From: Flavihumibacter sp. ZG627
GTDB taxonomy: Bacteria; Bacteroidota; Bacteroidia; Chitinophagales; Chitinophagaceae
Direction of reading: 5' to 3'
Assembly (NCBI RefSeq): GCF_000814325.1
Contig: NZ_JPHF01000003.1
Location: 62,001-126,000 of the forward strand
Length of the DNA: 64,000 nt
In this document: positions 37,951 through 47,140 of the stretch, in pieces
Position numbering within the stretch: position 1 is the stretch's first letter
Layout of the letters: every line of letters begins with the position of its first letter
Made by a program: the position numbers and the translations under genes
Notes under the pieces: generated by a model
What the model saw: only the letters and a program-made list of their open reading frames with translations
Told to the model about the DNA's origin: nothing
Database searches by the model: none

Positions 37951-39996
37951 ATGAATAAACTGGGGAATTATGTTGGTGGCAACTGGATCACCGGCGATGG
38001 CGATGGTCAGCTGCTTTACAATGCAGTTACTGGCGAGCCCTTTGCTGCTGCCAGCTCCAAGGGTCTGGATTTTAAAGCCATGACAGAATATGCCCGCAAG
38101 GTTGGTAATCCAGCCTTAAGGAAGATGAGCTTTCACGAAAGAGGAAGAATGTTAAGAGCAGTTGCTCTGCACCTGCAGCAGCATTTACCGGAATTTTATG
38201 ATATCAGTTTTCGCTCCGGCGCTACCAAGGCCGATAGCTGGATAGATATTGAAGGGGGGATAGGAAACCTGTTTTCTTATGCTTCCTTAAGGAGGCGATT
38301 CCCCAATGAAAGCTTTGCGGTGGATGGCGAATCACATAATCTCAGTAAAGAGAACAGTTTTATGGGAACACATATACTTGTTCCAAAAGAAGGTGTTGCA
38401 ATACATATCAACGCCTTCAATTTTCCGGTATGGGGGATGCTTGAAAAAGTTGCTGTCAATTGGCTGGCGGGTATGCCCGCCATTGTTAAGCCGGCAACCG
38501 TAACCTCCTATCTTACGGAAGCTGTTGTTAGGGAAATAATCAATTCCGGTATTCTGCCTGATGGAGCTTTACAGCTTATCTGTGGTAGTGCTGGTGATTT
38601 ACTGGATCATGTTCAAAGTCAGGATGTCGTAACATTTACAGGATCTGCGTCAACGGGATTAATGTTGAGATCACATCCCGCGATATTGAGAGAGAGTGTG
38701 CCTTTCAATATGGAAGCAGATTCACTTAATTGTATTGTGCTGGGTAAGGATGTAATGCCAGGATCACCTGAGTGGGATATATTCATCAAGGAGGTTCGAA
38801 AGGAGATGACAGTTAAGGCGGGACAAAAATGCACTGCCATCCGACGCATATTTGTGCCGGAGAATAAAATGGAAGATGTTTGGAAAGGCATTGCCACGGC
38901 ATTACAACAAACCACAATTGGGAACCCATTGAACAAAAACGTTCGGATGGGTAGTTTGGCGGGACAAACACAGAAGCAGGAGGTAATTGAACAGGTAACA
39001 AAATTACTTGCGGGCTCACAGCTTGTTTACGGATCGCTTGACAGTGTGGAGGTTGTAGATGCAGATGCAACTAAAGGCGCGTTCATCAGCCCTTTACTCA
39101 TCATTAATGAGAACCCATTTGAAAACACGGCCTCACATGATGTGGAAGCCTTTGGTCCGGTAAGCACCATTATGCCATATAAAAATGATGACGAGGCCAT
39201 TGAACTTTCGCGAATGGGTAAAGGTTCGCTGGTAAGTTCGATTGTGACCGCTGATAGTGCTCTTGCCCGTAAGTATATTATGGGTGCCGGAGCCTGGCAT
39301 GGCCGGATTCTGGTACTTGATAAAAATTGTGCAAAGGAGTCTACAGGACATGGTTCGCCGCTACCCCTGCTGGTTCATGGAGGTCCGGGGCGCGCGGGAG
39401 GAGGAGAGGAAATGGGTGGTATCAGGGGTGTGAAGCATTATATGCAGCGTGTGGCTATACAGGGCTCGCCCGATATGATAACATCCATCACCAATCAATA
39501 TCAGGCGGGCGCTGCAGGGCTTCATGACGATGTGCATCCATTCCGTAAGTATTTTGAGGATCTGAAAGTGGGAGAGCAATTGATAACCGGGAGACGAACC
39601 ATTACTGAAGGGGATATCGCAAATTTTGCCAACCTGAGCTGGGATCATTTTTATGCCCATACAGATCATACATCACTTGAGGGTACGCTTTTTGAAAAGC
39701 CTGTGGCACATGGTTATTTTATTCTTAGTGCGGCTGCGGGATTATTTGTTGACAGCAGTGCGCGGGGGCCGGTATTATTGAATTATGGCCTGGATGAGCT
39801 GCGCTTTGTGAAGCCTGTTTATGCGGGGGCTACAATCATGGTTAGATTCACCTGTAAAGAAAAAATTGAACAGGAAAAAAAACTGGATACTGATATACCC
39901 AAAGGCATCGTTAAATGGTTAGTAGAGGTAATGGACCAGACCGGTGAGCAGGTTGCCATTGCTACCATACTAACAATGGTGCAGAAAAAAAATTAA
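37951..39996 (+). CDS. paaZ: Bifunctional aldehyde dehydrogenase/enoyl-CoA hydratase PaaZ
   Basis: A 681-residue PaaZ-type fusion. The N-terminal aldehyde dehydrogenase (about 1-520) has general base E255 and nucleophile C294 (AGQKCTAIRRI). The C-terminal MaoC-like hydratase (about 540-675) has the motif NLSWDHFYAHTD and GYFILSAAAG. In phenylacetate breakdown this enzyme opens the oxepin-CoA ring and oxidises the aldehyde. No paaABCDE genes are in the window, so the pathway may be encoded elsewhere. It is followed 25 bp later by an enoyl-CoA hydratase gene. Confidence 0.95.
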   Translation: MNKLGNYVGGNWITGDGDGQLLYNAVTGEPFAAASSKGLDFKAMTEYARKVGNPALRKMSFHERGRMLRAVALHLQQHLPEFYDISFRSGATKADSWIDIEGGIGNLFSYASLRRRFPNESFAVDGESHNLSKENSFMGTHILVPKEGVAIHINAFNFPVWGMLEKVAVNWLAGMPAIVKPATVTSYLTEAVVREIINSGILPDGALQLICGSAGDLLDHVQSQDVVTFTGSASTGLMLRSHPAILRESVPFNMEADSLNCIVLGKDVMPGSPEWDIFIKEVRKEMTVKAGQKCTAIRRIFVPENKMEDVWKGIATALQQTTIGNPLNKNVRMGSLAGQTQKQEVIEQVTKLLAGSQLVYGSLDSVEVVDADATKGAFISPLLIINENPFENTASHDVEAFGPVSTIMPYKNDDEAIELSRMGKGSLVSSIVTADSALARKYIMGAGAWHGRILVLDKNCAKESTGHGSPLPLLVHGGPGRAGGGEEMGGIRGVKHYMQRVAIQGSPDMITSITNQYQAGAAGLHDDVHPFRKYFEDLKVGEQLITGRRTITEGDIANFANLSWDHFYAHTDHTSLEGTLFEKPVAHGYFILSAAAGLFVDSSARGPVLLNYGLDELRFVKPVYAGATIMVRFTCKEKIEQEKKLDTDIPKGIVKWLVEVMDQTGEQVAIATILTMVQKKN

Positions 39997-40021
39997 CTTT
40001 AGAACCCCTAAATATTGCTAT

Positions 40022-40801
40022 ATGATCCATGAAATAAAGGGCGGTTACGTTAAAAGCGATACAAGAAAAGACATCACAACAATTGAGTTTTATCACCCCC
40101 AGAGCAATTCAATGCCGGGGAAATTATTACAGGAACTTGCCCTTGAGATACACGCGGCGGGTAATGACGATAGTACACGCGTAATTGTGTTGCGGTCAGG
40201 TGGCGATACTGTTTTCTGTTCAGGTGCTTCCTTTGATGAACTTAATGCTATTAGTACACCGGAGCAGGGATTCGCATTTTTCAGCGGCTTTGCCCAGGTG
40301 ATAAATACACTGCGCAAATGTCCCAAACTGGTTATTGGAAGGATTCATGGAAAATGTGTGGGAGGCGGAGTTGGATTAGCGGCAGCTGTTGACTATGCCA
40401 TTGCTGCAGAAGGTGCTGAAATAAAACTTAGTGAACTTGCGGTGGGAATAGGACCATTTGTGGTTGGTCCAGCTGTAGAAAGAAAGATAGGGGCTTCTGC
40501 TTTTTCACAGCTTGCGATTGATGCCACCATGTGGCGAAATGCAGACTGGGCAAGGCGAAAAGGACTTTATGCCGAACTCCATCCTAATTTGGAGAGCATG
40601 GATGAGTCCATTGCGCGACTGGCATCTACATTGGCTGCATCTTCACCGGATGCAATGCAGGAATTGAAAAAAATCTTCTGGAAAGGGACAGACCATTGGG
40701 ATCAATTGCTCACTGAGCGTGCAGCTATCAGTGGCAGACTCATACTGGGAGAATTTTCAAGAACGGCTATTGAAAAGTTCAAAACAAAGGTAAAAGCCTA
40801 A
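40022..40801 (+). CDS. Enoyl-CoA hydratase/isomerase family protein
   Basis: A 259-residue crotonase-fold enzyme. The oxyanion hole segment is DTVFCSGASFDEL and the second is GKCVGGGVGLAAAVDYAIAA. It lies directly after paaZ, which suggests a PaaF- or PaaG-like step in phenylacetyl-CoA breakdown; which of the two cannot be settled. The Glu residues used for hydration in other crotonases are not obvious. The gene ends 4 bp before a convergent one. Confidence 0.88.
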   Translation: MIHEIKGGYVKSDTRKDITTIEFYHPQSNSMPGKLLQELALEIHAAGNDDSTRVIVLRSGGDTVFCSGASFDELNAISTPEQGFAFFSGFAQVINTLRKCPKLVIGRIHGKCVGGGVGLAAAVDYAIAAEGAEIKLSELAVGIGPFVVGPAVERKIGASAFSQLAIDATMWRNADWARRKGLYAELHPNLESMDESIARLASTLAASSPDAMQELKKIFWKGTDHWDQLLTERAAISGRLILGEFSRTAIEKFKTKVKA

Positions 40802-40805
40802 AAGG

Positions 40806-41237
40806 TTACCAGCTATCTTCTTCATTTTCGGGTGGCGGTTGCCGGAATTGTTTGCGTGTTTGCAATTTCTGTAACTGCCGCTCTATAATAAGATCTGCTA
40901 TAATATAATCTGTATCTTCTCCTACTTTTTCGCTGAGCAGAAATTTTAATTTGTTTTCGTTTATATCTATCCGGTACAGCGTAAAAATAAGTTCCTCGAA
41001 ACTTCGGTTGATCATTCCTGATACCCAAATCGCAAGGCTATTTCTCAAATCGGACCATGTTTTGATTTTCTCCAACTGTAACGCTTCGTGATTGGTGGTG
41101 AGTTCAAGTTCCTGTAATATTTCAGCAAGTGCCTCAGAATCAGCTGGGAAAGCTTCTGAGCCATCAGACTCCCTACGATTTGAATTCTCGTCTGAAAACT
41201 GTTCCAATTTGGCCAACATATCCTGATCGTCAATCAT
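40806..41237 (-). CDS. Hypothetical acidic protein
   Basis: A 143-residue protein, unrecognised. It has an acidic, Ser-rich N-terminus (QFSDENSNRRESDGSEAF), a middle helical part (EILQELELTTNHEALQLEKI) and a more ordered C-terminal half (FEELIFTLYRIDINENKLKF). It begins 9 bp past the stop of the TIGR02757 gene on the same strand and may be co-transcribed. Comparable small proteins beside TIGR02757 genes occur in Bacteroidota, by memory only. Confidence 0.65.
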   Translation of the reverse strand: MIDDQDMLAKLEQFSDENSNRRESDGSEAFPADSEALAEILQELELTTNHEALQLEKIKTWSDLRNSLAIWVSGMINRSFEELIFTLYRIDINENKLKFLLSEKVGEDTDYIIADLIIERQLQKLQTRKQFRQPPPENEEDSW

Positions 41238-41246
41238 ATCTTAAAG

Positions 41247-42011
41247 TTAGAATTTCTCTACTACGCCCAGTGCAAAAAGAGCGAAATCATATTTCACAGG
41301 ATCTTCAGGATCGTAGTTGCGCAGGCAGTTTGTTAGTTCCAGTGCAGCCTGCCAGTCGATCTGTTGCCGGTAAAGAATCCCGAACCTATATGCTACCCGT
41401 GCAACATGAAGGTCAATCGGGCAAACAAGTTCAGCTGGCGATATACCCGTCCACAATCCAAAATCCACACCCTTTTTATCGTTTCGTACCATCCAGCGCA
41501 GGTACATACTAATTCGTTTACAGGAAGAATGCCGGAATGGTGCTGCAATATGTTTCCGGGTTCGGTGGGGCACATCGGCTCCCCCGAAAAAATAGGTATA
41601 GAATCCATTCAGCGCGCCGGTTGTGTCTTTGTCTGTTGGAGAAAATCCTTTCAGGAATGCGGGCTCCAGCGAATCATGCTGCTTGTAATGATTATGCAGG
41701 AAATCAATAAAATACAAAAGATCTGTAGCATTGAAGGTGCGATGTTTAAAGGAAAGCAGCCTTTTCAGGTCAGCATCTTTATGGTGCAGCACAAAATCAT
41801 GTGGCGCATTATCCATGAGCCGCATCAGCTCTTTTGACTTATTGATGATAGTGGTTCTGTTTCCCCAGGCAAATACTGCTGCAAACAGTCCTGCGATTTC
41901 AATATCAGCTTTGCTGCTGAACATGTGGGGCACAGAAATGGGGTCATCCTTAATAAAAGCTGGCTGGTTGTATTCTTCCACCTTCCGGTTAAGGAAATCC
42001 AGGAAACCCAT
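41247..42011 (-). CDS. TIGR02757 (DUF2400) family protein
   Basis: A 254-residue protein of the TIGR02757 family, mainly found in Bacteroidota and spirochaetes and of unknown function. Conserved blocks are FLNRKVEEYNQPAFIKDDPI, FAAVFAWGNRTTIINKSKEL, FYTYFFGG, and the C-terminal CPIDLHVARVAYRFGIL, which resembles a helix-hairpin-helix-like end. The start ATG at 42011 lies inside the palindromic repeat 41996-42053, so a hairpin in the mRNA would cover the start codon. An alternative start at 42110 would translate the palindrome. Confidence 0.85.
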   Translation of the reverse strand: MGFLDFLNRKVEEYNQPAFIKDDPISVPHMFSSKADIEIAGLFAAVFAWGNRTTIINKSKELMRLMDNAPHDFVLHHKDADLKRLLSFKHRTFNATDLLYFIDFLHNHYKQHDSLEPAFLKGFSPTDKDTTGALNGFYTYFFGGADVPHRTRKHIAAPFRHSSCKRISMYLRWMVRNDKKGVDFGLWTGISPAELVCPIDLHVARVAYRFGILYRQQIDWQAALELTNCLRNYDPEDPVKYDFALFALGVVEKF

Positions 42012-42053
42012 CCGACGCCTGTCAGGACAGGCGTCGGATGGGTTTCCTGGATT
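41996..42053. repeat. Perfect 58-bp palindrome (repeat family copy 2)
   Basis: Arms 41996-42023 and 42026-42053 (28 bp each) are perfectly complementary around the centre AG. The inner 18 bp match copy 1 at 2299-2344, with three compensatory changes, and the outer 10 bp are specific to this locus, including codons of the TIGR02757 gene. The palindrome separates the metB-like gene from TIGR02757 and contains the start codon of the latter. Confidence 0.9.
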
Positions 42054-42066
42054 GTTCGGGTTGTTA

Positions 42067-43206
42067 TTATCCGATTGCTTTTTCAAGGTCTTCGATGAGG
42101 TCATCTGCATCTTCTACACCTACACTGAGTCTTATAAGTGAATCGGAGAGCCCGTTCTTAATACGTTCTTCCCTGGGTATGGAGGCGTGTGTCATTGATG
42201 CGGGGTGATTAATTAACGATTCAACGCCACCAAGGCTTTCAGCGAGAGAGAACAGGTGGGTTCCGGAAAGAACTTTCTTTGCGGCTTCCATGCTATCGTC
42301 TTTTAATTCAAAACTCATCATGCCACCAAAGCCTCTCATTTGGCGACTGGCTATTGCATAGCCGGGATGATCTTCAAATCCACACCAGAAAACCTTTCCC
42401 AACTTTGGGTGTTGGCGTAACCAGGTAGCAATTTTTTCACCATTTTCACAATGACGTTGCATACGAAGGTGAAGGGTTTTGATGCCTCGCAGCACCAGAA
42501 AACAGTCCATCGGTCCGGGTACCGCTCCACAACTTTTCTGAATAAAATAGAGCCGTTCGCGCAAAGCCGTATCATTCATCATCAGGGCTCCCTGTATCAC
42601 ATCGCTATGACCACCGAGGTATTTTGTGGCTGAATGCATTACAATATCGGCACCGAGGTCAAGTGGATTCTGAAGGTATGGAGATGCAAAAGTATTGTCA
42701 ACACAAAGAAGAGCCTTTGCCCTCTTAGAAATCTCTGCAATAGCAGCTATATCAGCAATATTCATCAGTGGGTTGGTAGGCGTTTCTACCCAAACCAGTT
42801 TTGTACTTGCGCTGATGCTGTTTTTCACCTCTTGCAAGTTACTCATATCAATATACCTGAAACGGATGCCGAATGGTTCAAAGATCTTTGTAAACAAACG
42901 GTACGTTCCACCATACATATCATTTCCTGCAATCACTTCATCACCCGGAACCAAAAGTTTTAAAACGGCATCTGTGGCAGCAACTCCACTACTGAATGCG
43001 AGTCCGAAGCGGCCATTTTCAATTTGTGCATATGCCTCTTCCAATGCCTTACGCGTTGGGTTTTGGGAGCGGGCATATTCAAATCCCTTATTGATGCCGG
43101 GAGATTCCTGAACATAGGTTGAGGTCTGGTAAATTGGTGTCATAATAGCGCCTGTGGAAGGGTCGGGTTCCATACCCGCATGAATGAACTTTGTGGCAAT
43201 CTTCAT
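42067..43206 (-). CDS. Cystathionine gamma-synthase/lyase family enzyme
   Basis: A 379-residue Cys/Met metabolism PLP enzyme. The motif SATKYLGGHSDV contains the PLP lysine; PNYQTST-like substrate loop PIYQTSTYVQ, DNTFASPY and PLMNIADI are present. It may make cystathionine from O-succinyl- or O-acetylhomoserine (metB) or cleave it (mccB); the sequence does not decide. The start is the only one that gives a standard N-terminus. It is 10 bp upstream of the palindrome that precedes TIGR02757. Confidence 0.93.
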   Translation of the reverse strand: MKIATKFIHAGMEPDPSTGAIMTPIYQTSTYVQESPGINKGFEYARSQNPTRKALEEAYAQIENGRFGLAFSSGVAATDAVLKLLVPGDEVIAGNDMYGGTYRLFTKIFEPFGIRFRYIDMSNLQEVKNSISASTKLVWVETPTNPLMNIADIAAIAEISKRAKALLCVDNTFASPYLQNPLDLGADIVMHSATKYLGGHSDVIQGALMMNDTALRERLYFIQKSCGAVPGPMDCFLVLRGIKTLHLRMQRHCENGEKIATWLRQHPKLGKVFWCGFEDHPGYAIASRQMRGFGGMMSFELKDDSMEAAKKVLSGTHLFSLAESLGGVESLINHPASMTHASIPREERIKNGLSDSLIRLSVGVEDADDLIEDLEKAIG

Positions 43207-43287
43207 AATATCGTTGTTATTAATGTAAATCTATGGGCGTGAAAGTTAGAACAAAAGCCAGAACCATCATTGCGGGCACCCTGAATG

Positions 43288-45150
43288 TTACAGAGACGCC
43301 AGCACCAGCCCCCGCCAATCGGGGTCGTTCCTTGCATTGGCGGCTGTTGGATTCAGTGGCTGTGTAAGTATTTTTTTTTGCATGATACCCATGGCCACCA
43401 GCTTTTTCCTTGACTCATGTACTTTTTCCTGCATCCGGGGATCCTGCATCCATTGGTGTTGCGGTGGCTCAAAGCCGATCTTTTTTGTTTGCCAGCAGAC
43501 ATCGGCAGGCAGTCTATCGTTCATGGCTGAACGAAGAATCCATTTTGTAAATCCATTCCGGAGTTTATAATCAGACGGCAATGAAAAAACAAAATCAACA
43601 AGAGCGGGTTGAAGAAAGGGCAGTCTTACCTCGCAACCATTGGCCATACTATTTCTGTCAGCATATCTAAGCAGTTCAGGAAGGCGACCCATTGTAATGT
43701 CAAAATATAGAATATCCTCAAGCTTTGTTGCCAGTGGTTTATACAATTCCTCAGAAGAAAAATGTGCGTCGGCAAAATCGGGATTTAGGTTTCTGATCCC
43801 AAGTATGTCTGTTTTTTGTGCAGCCAATAACTGGTACTGCGCCGCTTGCGGAAACAAAGCGGCGATATAATTTCCCAGTCCCCATCCATGCTTTGATCCA
43901 TGATTGCGGAATGATAAATGCTCTCTTCGCATTTTTTTCCAGTTCCCGTTTCTAAACTGTTCTTGCAGAAACCAGTGGATATAATTTTCATATCCACCAA
44001 AAAGTTCATCAGCTCCCTGCCCATCGAGTAAAACCTTTATACCACGTTGTTTTGCCAGAGCAAAAACCTGGTACTGTACTAACACGCTTGCTGAAGAGAC
44101 CGGCTGTTCCTGGTGATACAGGAGTTTTTCAAAAAGGTCTGATAGTGACCCGGCGTGGGGGGAGACCTGGTAATTTTCGATTTGCAGACAATTGCTGGTA
44201 AGATCGATCAGGCTCTTTTCATCTTTTTCAAATCCGGGGAAAACTGCTGAGAACGATTTGAAGTGCTGACCTTTTACACTGACCACCATTGCGGCAATAG
44301 AACTGCTATCGATGCCTCCACTTAAAGAGGTTCCAACCGGAACGTCTGATCGAAGTCGCATCTGTACTGATTGCCGGAGAAATTCTGTTACTTTTTCTAT
44401 TGCATCTGCTTCAGATAGTATTGAGTTATGAGTAGTATCAATATCCCAATAGCGGGTAGCTACTGGTCCAGATATATGGCCTGAAACAAGTTTTACCGAT
44501 AAAGAATGTGCAGGGGGCACCTGGTTTATTTCTTTATAGAAACTGCCGGAATTATCTAATGGAAAACTGCTCATTCCGGTTGCAAGGAATAGAATGCTCA
44601 GGTCATCGCGCGGTATTTTGGGTACTCCTATTGCCCAAAGCGCCTTCATTTCAGAAGCAAAAAGGAATCTTCCATCAGTTGCCTGGTAGAAGAAAAGCGG
44701 TTTTTCCCCAAAACGGTCGCGAGCCAGGAAGAGATGCTGATCTACTGCATCCCAGATGGCAAAAGCGAACATACCATCGAAATACCTGAGGCAATCTTCG
44801 CCATAATGATCAAAGGCAGCAAGTATGACTTCTGTATCTGAGGCCGCGTTAAATGTTTGTCCCGCCCCCTGCAGATCCTTCTTCAGTTCAAGGTAATTAT
44901 ACAGTTCCCCATTATAGACAATTGAATAGCGCCCGCCGTAATGCATTGGCTGAGCGGCTGCCGCTGTGCGGTCGATAATTGCAAGTCGACGATGCCCGAG
45001 CCAGATCTGCTGGGAGGTATCGGTCCAGTAAGACTCGCCATCGGGGCCACGGTGTTCCAATGAGAGGGTCATTTTTCTGATATCACGGTAATGATCTGCC
45101 CGGTAGCCGGGAGAATCTGCCATTGTTATAATACCAGCAATTCCACACAT
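43288..45150 (-). CDS. asnB: Asparagine synthase (glutamine-hydrolysing)
   Basis: A 620-residue AsnB-type enzyme. The glutaminase domain starts with the nucleophile Cys2 (MCGIAGII) and has GHRRLAIID and YNGELYN. The synthetase domain holds the ATP pyrophosphatase loop SGGIDSSSIAAMV, and DGQGADELFGGYENYIHW follows. Proteins of this type may make asparagine or amidate cell-surface sugars. The gene is preceded on the same strand by a DUF2911 gene with a 10-bp gap. Confidence 0.95.
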   Translation of the reverse strand: MCGIAGIITMADSPGYRADHYRDIRKMTLSLEHRGPDGESYWTDTSQQIWLGHRRLAIIDRTAAAAQPMHYGGRYSIVYNGELYNYLELKKDLQGAGQTFNAASDTEVILAAFDHYGEDCLRYFDGMFAFAIWDAVDQHLFLARDRFGEKPLFFYQATDGRFLFASEMKALWAIGVPKIPRDDLSILFLATGMSSFPLDNSGSFYKEINQVPPAHSLSVKLVSGHISGPVATRYWDIDTTHNSILSEADAIEKVTEFLRQSVQMRLRSDVPVGTSLSGGIDSSSIAAMVVSVKGQHFKSFSAVFPGFEKDEKSLIDLTSNCLQIENYQVSPHAGSLSDLFEKLLYHQEQPVSSASVLVQYQVFALAKQRGIKVLLDGQGADELFGGYENYIHWFLQEQFRNGNWKKMRREHLSFRNHGSKHGWGLGNYIAALFPQAAQYQLLAAQKTDILGIRNLNPDFADAHFSSEELYKPLATKLEDILYFDITMGRLPELLRYADRNSMANGCEVRLPFLQPALVDFVFSLPSDYKLRNGFTKWILRSAMNDRLPADVCWQTKKIGFEPPQHQWMQDPRMQEKVHESRKKLVAMGIMQKKILTQPLNPTAANARNDPDWRGLVLASL

Positions 45151-45160
45151 ATTGTAAATA

Positions 45161-45724
45161 TCAGAAAAAGCTGATAGGCATTCTTACCGATTCATCATCC
45201 CAGCCAATAACAAGGTTAATATTATTACTGACTTTTTCGAAATACATGCTGAAAGACTCCAGCACATCACCATTACGAACTACGGGAAGATCTACTCTTG
45301 CAACATCTTTTTTAGGGTCATATTTAAAAGCGCCCCAAACATCATTTTCCTTATTGATGATAAGCGTCCACCTGTTTTGCGTGGGGATAGCGTAAAGCGT
45401 ATACCGGCCTTTCTTTACGCGGTGTGTGCCTATTCTGGCATCGCGGAAGAGCTCAAGTTCGGTGGCTTCATTTGCCCCCAGCCTCCATATTGAACCATTT
45501 TCAACGAGCTCCCCAAAAACCTGCCTTCCATTTTTCTGCGGCCTGCTATACAACACCCTTGCAAGCAGAGGCTCCGAGGCTTTGTCTTGTATTTTGAGGA
45601 TGGGATAATTGGCCGGATAGTAGCTCATATCCATAGGAGATTTGTCAACAGCAGGGAAACGCGACTGTGCCATTATGGTCATCGATATAAGAGTAAGGCT
45701 TAAAACCAGCATCATTCTTTTCAT
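45161..45724 (-). CDS. Exported DUF2911 protein
   Basis: A 187-residue DUF2911 protein with signal peptide (MLVLSLTLISMTIMAQ). The domain has the typical ARVLYSRPQKNGRQVFGELV, WRLGANEATELEL and RYTLYAIPTQNRWTLIINKE segments. The family is common in Bacteroidota and of unknown function, presumably periplasmic. The start at 45724 matches the signal. The downstream asnB gene follows within 10 bp, yet the two have no evident shared pathway. Confidence 0.9.
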   Translation of the reverse strand: MKRMMLVLSLTLISMTIMAQSRFPAVDKSPMDMSYYPANYPILKIQDKASEPLLARVLYSRPQKNGRQVFGELVENGSIWRLGANEATELELFRDARIGTHRVKKGRYTLYAIPTQNRWTLIINKENDVWGAFKYDPKKDVARVDLPVVRNGDVLESFSMYFEKVSNNINLVIGWDDESVRMPISFF

Positions 45725-45822
45725 GTTCACAACTTGATTGAGTATCAAAAATAAAGCAGTAAGCTAATAATCTGCATATCATCACATGATATAAGTCAAG
45801 AATGTTGATGGAAGCTAAAGTT

Positions 45823-45830
45823 TAATTTTG
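45823..45830 (+). promoter_or_regulatory. -7 promoter element TAATTTTG
   Basis: TAATTTTG fits TAnnTTTG exactly, 14 bp before the CoA-transferase start. A TTG at 45805-45807 lies at the spacing expected for a -33 element. Confidence 0.55.
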
Positions 45831-45843
45831 TCCAAAACTTTTA

Positions 45844-47139
45844 ATGCTTCCTCCCATTCATTTTGTTTCTGCTGCTGAGGCTTTAGCTGTGATACAATCG
45901 GGCCACCGTGTTTTTGTTCATGGAAGCGCGCAAACACCATCATTCCTGATGCGGGAGCTTGCCGCCCAAAAGGAAAGGCTGCGGAATGTTGAGCTGGTCA
46001 ATATTAGTGTTTATGGCGATATGGTGGTTGACAAGCCTGAATACAGCGGGCATTTCCATATCAATTCACTTTTTGTTTCTGCGAGTATAAGGGAAGCTGT
46101 TAAAGAAGGCCGGGCAGACTATGTTCCTGTTTTCCTGAGTGAGATACCTGAATTATTCAAACAGGGCATCCTGCCTATTGATGTGGCCATGGTTCATGTT
46201 TCGGTGCCCGACAAGCATGGTTATTGTTCCCTTGGCGCTTCGGTAGATGTAGCCCGATCGGCGGTCAATACTGCAAGGCATGTGATAGCACAAGTGAATC
46301 CAAATGTTCCCAGAACACATGGGGACGGGATGATTCATGTTAATCGTTTTTCTGCGATGATTTATTCTGAGGACCCGCTTCATGAGGCAATATTCGGGGA
46401 GAAAGGAGGAGAGGCAGAACTGCAGATCGGGAAATATATAGCCGAAATGATTGACGACCGGAGCACTTTGCAGATGGGTATTGGGGCTATTCCCGATGCT
46501 GTTCTGAAATGCCTAGGCAATCATCGCGACCTTGGAATACATACTGAGATGTGTAGTGATGGAATCATAGACCTGATTGAGAAAGATATCGTCAATAACC
46601 GTTATAAGCTTATCCATCCAAATAAATCGGTTTCCGGTTTTGCATTGGGAACCAGGAGACTATATGATTATATAGATGACAACCCAGCATTTGCCTTTCT
46701 CGATATCGACTATGTGAATGATACTGCTGTAATAAGGCGTAATCCTAAAATGGTAGCAATCAACAGCGCTGTTGAAATAGATCTTACAGGCCAGGTATGT
46801 GCCGACTCCATTGGCACGTATCAATATTCAGGGATAGGGGGACAGATGGATTTCATGCGGGGCTCAGCGCTTAGCGAGGGGGGTAAGCCCATTATAGCCC
46901 TTCCCTCGCGAACGGCCCACGGAGAGCCGAGAATTGTTCCCTTCATTAAACAGGGGGCGGGAGTTGTGACTACCCGTGGACATATACATTATGTAGTGAC
47001 CGAGTACGGGGTGGCTTACTTATATGGGAAGAACCTACGGCAGCGGGCGGAAGCGCTTATTGGTATTTCACATCCCGACGACCGGGAATTTCTGGAAAGG
47101 TCGTGCCATGAACGTTTCCGGGTGTTTCCTGGTTTCTAA
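45844..47139 (+). CDS. Acetyl-CoA hydrolase/CoA-transferase family protein
   Basis: A 431-residue family I CoA-transferase of the acetyl-CoA hydrolase type. The catalytic Glu is expected in the SAVEIDLTGQVCADSIG region. Other signatures are LQMGIGAIPDAVL, EMCSDGIIDL and YVVTEYGVAYL. Related enzymes are 4-hydroxybutyrate, succinate and acetate CoA-transferases; the substrate cannot be named. Its stop is separated by a single base from the convergent ACP phosphodiesterase gene. It stands alone on its strand. Confidence 0.92.
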   Translation: MLPPIHFVSAAEALAVIQSGHRVFVHGSAQTPSFLMRELAAQKERLRNVELVNISVYGDMVVDKPEYSGHFHINSLFVSASIREAVKEGRADYVPVFLSEIPELFKQGILPIDVAMVHVSVPDKHGYCSLGASVDVARSAVNTARHVIAQVNPNVPRTHGDGMIHVNRFSAMIYSEDPLHEAIFGEKGGEAELQIGKYIAEMIDDRSTLQMGIGAIPDAVLKCLGNHRDLGIHTEMCSDGIIDLIEKDIVNNRYKLIHPNKSVSGFALGTRRLYDYIDDNPAFAFLDIDYVNDTAVIRRNPKMVAINSAVEIDLTGQVCADSIGTYQYSGIGGQMDFMRGSALSEGGKPIIALPSRTAHGEPRIVPFIKQGAGVVTTRGHIHYVVTEYGVAYLYGKNLRQRAEALIGISHPDDREFLERSCHERFRVFPGF

Positions 47140-47140
47140 A

